Of a stretch of DNA of 5,675 bases, positions 4,171 through 5,675 are shown one piece after another. This stretch comes from Collinsella sp. GTDB lineage: Bacteria; Actinomycetota; Coriobacteriia; Coriobacteriales; Coriobacteriaceae. The notes under the pieces are model-generated. The model was given only the letters and a program-made list of their open reading frames with translations, was not told the origin of the DNA and made no database searches. The stretch's first letter is position 1. Each line of letters begins with the position of its first letter. The position numbers and the translations under genes were made by a program. The stretch is from contig DXZV01000018.1 in NCBI GenBank assembly GCA_019419485.1, positions 11,988-17,662 on the forward strand, written 5' to 3'.

Positions 4171-5675
4171 ATGGCAGCTAAAAAATCATCTCCCTTGAAG
4201 ATCATCCCGCTCGGCGGCCTTGATGGCATCGGCAAGAACATGACGGTCTTCGAGTGCGGCGACGACATGGTGCTCGTCGACGCCGGTCTTATGTTCCCGG
4301 ATGACTCCCAGCCCGGTATCGACCTGGTGCTTCCCGACTACACCTATGTTCTGGAGAACGAGGAGAAGCTCCGCGGTATCATCGTTACTCACGGCCACGA
4401 GGACCACACCGGTTCGCTTCCGTACCTGCTGCAGGACCTCAACAACAAGGTGCCCATCTTCTCGAGCAAGCTGACGCTTGGCTTTATCGAGGGCAAGCTT
4501 TCTGAGTTCCGCATCCGCGCACCCAAGTTCCGCGAGGTCAAGGGCGGCAGCCATGTCAACCTCGGCGGCATCTCGCTCGACTTCTTCTCGATGACGCACT
4601 CCATCCCCGGCGCTCTGGGCGTGTTCATCCGCACCAATCAGGGCACCGTTATGCACACCGGCGACTTTAAGCTCGACCAGACGCCCATCGATGGCGTTAC
4701 GCCCGACTATGCCGCTATCAGCCGCTTTGCCAAGCAGGGCATCGACCTGCTGCTTTCCGACTCCACCAATGCCACGGTTCCCGGCTTTACCAAGTCCGAG
4801 GCCGAGGTTGGTCCCAACCTGTTGCACGCCATCAAGAACGCCCCGGGTCGCGTGTTCGTCGCGTCGTTCTCGAGCCACATCCATCGTCTGCAGCAGATCT
4901 GCGATGCCGCCCGCAAGTGCGGCCGTAAGGTCGTTGTGACCGGTCGCTCCATGCTCACGAACACCCGCGTGGCGCGTGAGCTGGGCTACCTCAACATCGA
5001 TGACGCCGATATCATCGATGCCTTCGATATCGATAACCTGCCCGACGATAAGATTGTCGTCATGTGCACCGGTTCGCAGGGCGAGCCGCTGTCGGCCCTG
5101 TCCCGCATGGCCAATGGCGAGCACAAGACGCTCTCCATCCACGAGGGCGATACCGTTATCCTTTCGGCAACTCCTGTTCCTGGCAACGAGAAGGCCGTCC
5201 AGCAGGTCGTCAACAGCCTGGCCAAGCTCGGCTGCGACGTGTGGGATAAGAACCGCGCTCTCGTCCACGTCTCGGGTCACGGTAGCCAGGAGGAGCTCAA
5301 GCTCCTGATGGCCATGGCCAAGCCCACGTACTTTATGCCGGTTCACGGTGAGGCCGTGCATCTGCGCGCCCATGCGCAGCTGGCCCGCAAGATGGGCATC
5401 AAGGACGATCATATCTTTATCCTCGATAACGGCGACACGCTCGAGATGCGCGGTGGTATCGTCAAGCGCGGTACGCCCGTCGAGTCCGGTGTCGTTTACG
5501 TCGACGGCCTGCGTATCGGCGATACCGACCCCATCGTCCTGCGCGATCGCCAGAAGCTCGCCAACGACGGTATGGTCACGGCCGTTGCCATCGTCTCCCT
5601 CAAACACAAGAAGATCGAGGCCATCGAGTTCTCGGGCCGCGGCGTCTCGTTTGCCATCGACGACCAGTTCTCCGA
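4171..5675 (+). CDS. rnj: Ribonuclease J, 3' end outside the window
   Basis: RNase J is a metallo-beta-lactamase/beta-CASP ribonuclease with endonuclease and 5'-3' exonuclease activity. It matures rRNA and degrades mRNA in the cytoplasm of bacteria that often lack RNase E. The visible 501 residues compare with about 555-560 for the full protein, so about 50-60 C-terminal residues are missing. Motifs seen: N-terminal strand with LGGLDGIGKNMTVFE (14-28), the zinc-binding HGHEDH (74-79), H143, D165 in HTGDF, the beta-CASP segment with SSHIHR (234-239) and TGRSM (257-261), SGHGSQEE (368-375) and the last metal ligand in PVHGE (H392). All expected metal ligands are present. The family usually has a Glu where this protein has Gly in LDGIG. 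ATG 4171 is the earliest possible start (in-frame TAA at 4165). It lies 643 bases after pnp, probably on its own promoter. No sign of truncation within the window. Confidence 0.95.
   Translation, partial: MAAKKSSPLKIIPLGGLDGIGKNMTVFECGDDMVLVDAGLMFPDDSQPGIDLVLPDYTYVLENEEKLRGIIVTHGHEDHTGSLPYLLQDLNNKVPIFSSKLTLGFIEGKLSEFRIRAPKFREVKGGSHVNLGGISLDFFSMTHSIPGALGVFIRTNQGTVMHTGDFKLDQTPIDGVTPDYAAISRFAKQGIDLLLSDSTNATVPGFTKSEAEVGPNLLHAIKNAPGRVFVASFSSHIHRLQQICDAARKCGRKVVVTGRSMLTNTRVARELGYLNIDDADIIDAFDIDNLPDDKIVVMCTGSQGEPLSALSRMANGEHKTLSIHEGDTVILSATPVPGNEKAVQQVVNSLAKLGCDVWDKNRALVHVSGHGSQEELKLLMAMAKPTYFMPVHGEAVHLRAHAQLARKMGIKDDHIFILDNGDTLEMRGGIVKRGTPVESGVVYVDGLRIGDTDPIVLRDRQKLANDGMVTAVAIVSLKHKKIEAIEFSGRGVSFAIDDQFS

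Noticed and set aside
4186..5607. Long minus-strand open frame (473 codons) opposite rnj
   Set aside because: Antisense shadow of the RNase J gene caused by GC-rich third positions; no recognisable protein.

Overview
This window looks like a chromosomal housekeeping region from a high-GC Gram-positive. My best guess is a coriobacterium of the Collinsella type. That guess rests on the GC-rich third codon positions, the protein sequences as I recognise them and the Arg-rich PNPase tail; no search was possible. Every convincing gene reads on the + strand. The order is recO (3' part, 1-713), rpsO (852-1130), pnp (1281-3527) and rnj (4171 to the window edge, 3' end missing).

Region by region: recO ends at 713. 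A 138-base gap follows, holding a candidate extended -10 promoter and a structured leader for rpsO. rpsO ends in a clear intrinsic terminator (1146-1177). A 103-base stretch with two good hairpins then leads into pnp. pnp ends in a strong terminator (3551-3581).

The 643 bases between pnp and rnj hold no convincing gene but are the most interesting part of the window. They contain (a) a 149-base near-palindrome (3574-3722) whose outer arm reuses the 3' half of the pnp terminator; (b) two copies, in opposite orientation, of an 82-83-base hairpin-forming element (3607-3689 and 3871-3952), identical over 24 bases at each end and differing only in the central stem, with three fully compensated base-pair changes; (c) an AT-richer spacer between them (3723-3870); and (d) a GC-rich stretch (3953-4016) followed by a probable rnj promoter and a hairpin-bearing leader of roughly 110 bases.

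Functionally, recO serves recombinational DNA repair. The other three genes join ribosome assembly (S15) to RNA turnover: PNPase is a phosphorolytic 3'-5' exonuclease, and RNase J is an endonuclease and 5'-3' exonuclease. The rpsO-pnp pair is widely conserved. RNase J immediately downstream places two central mRNA-decay enzymes side by side. S15, PNPase and RNase genes are autoregulated through their leaders in several studied bacteria, so the hairpins before all three genes here are candidate control elements. No tRNA, rRNA, CRISPR array or transposase gene was seen.
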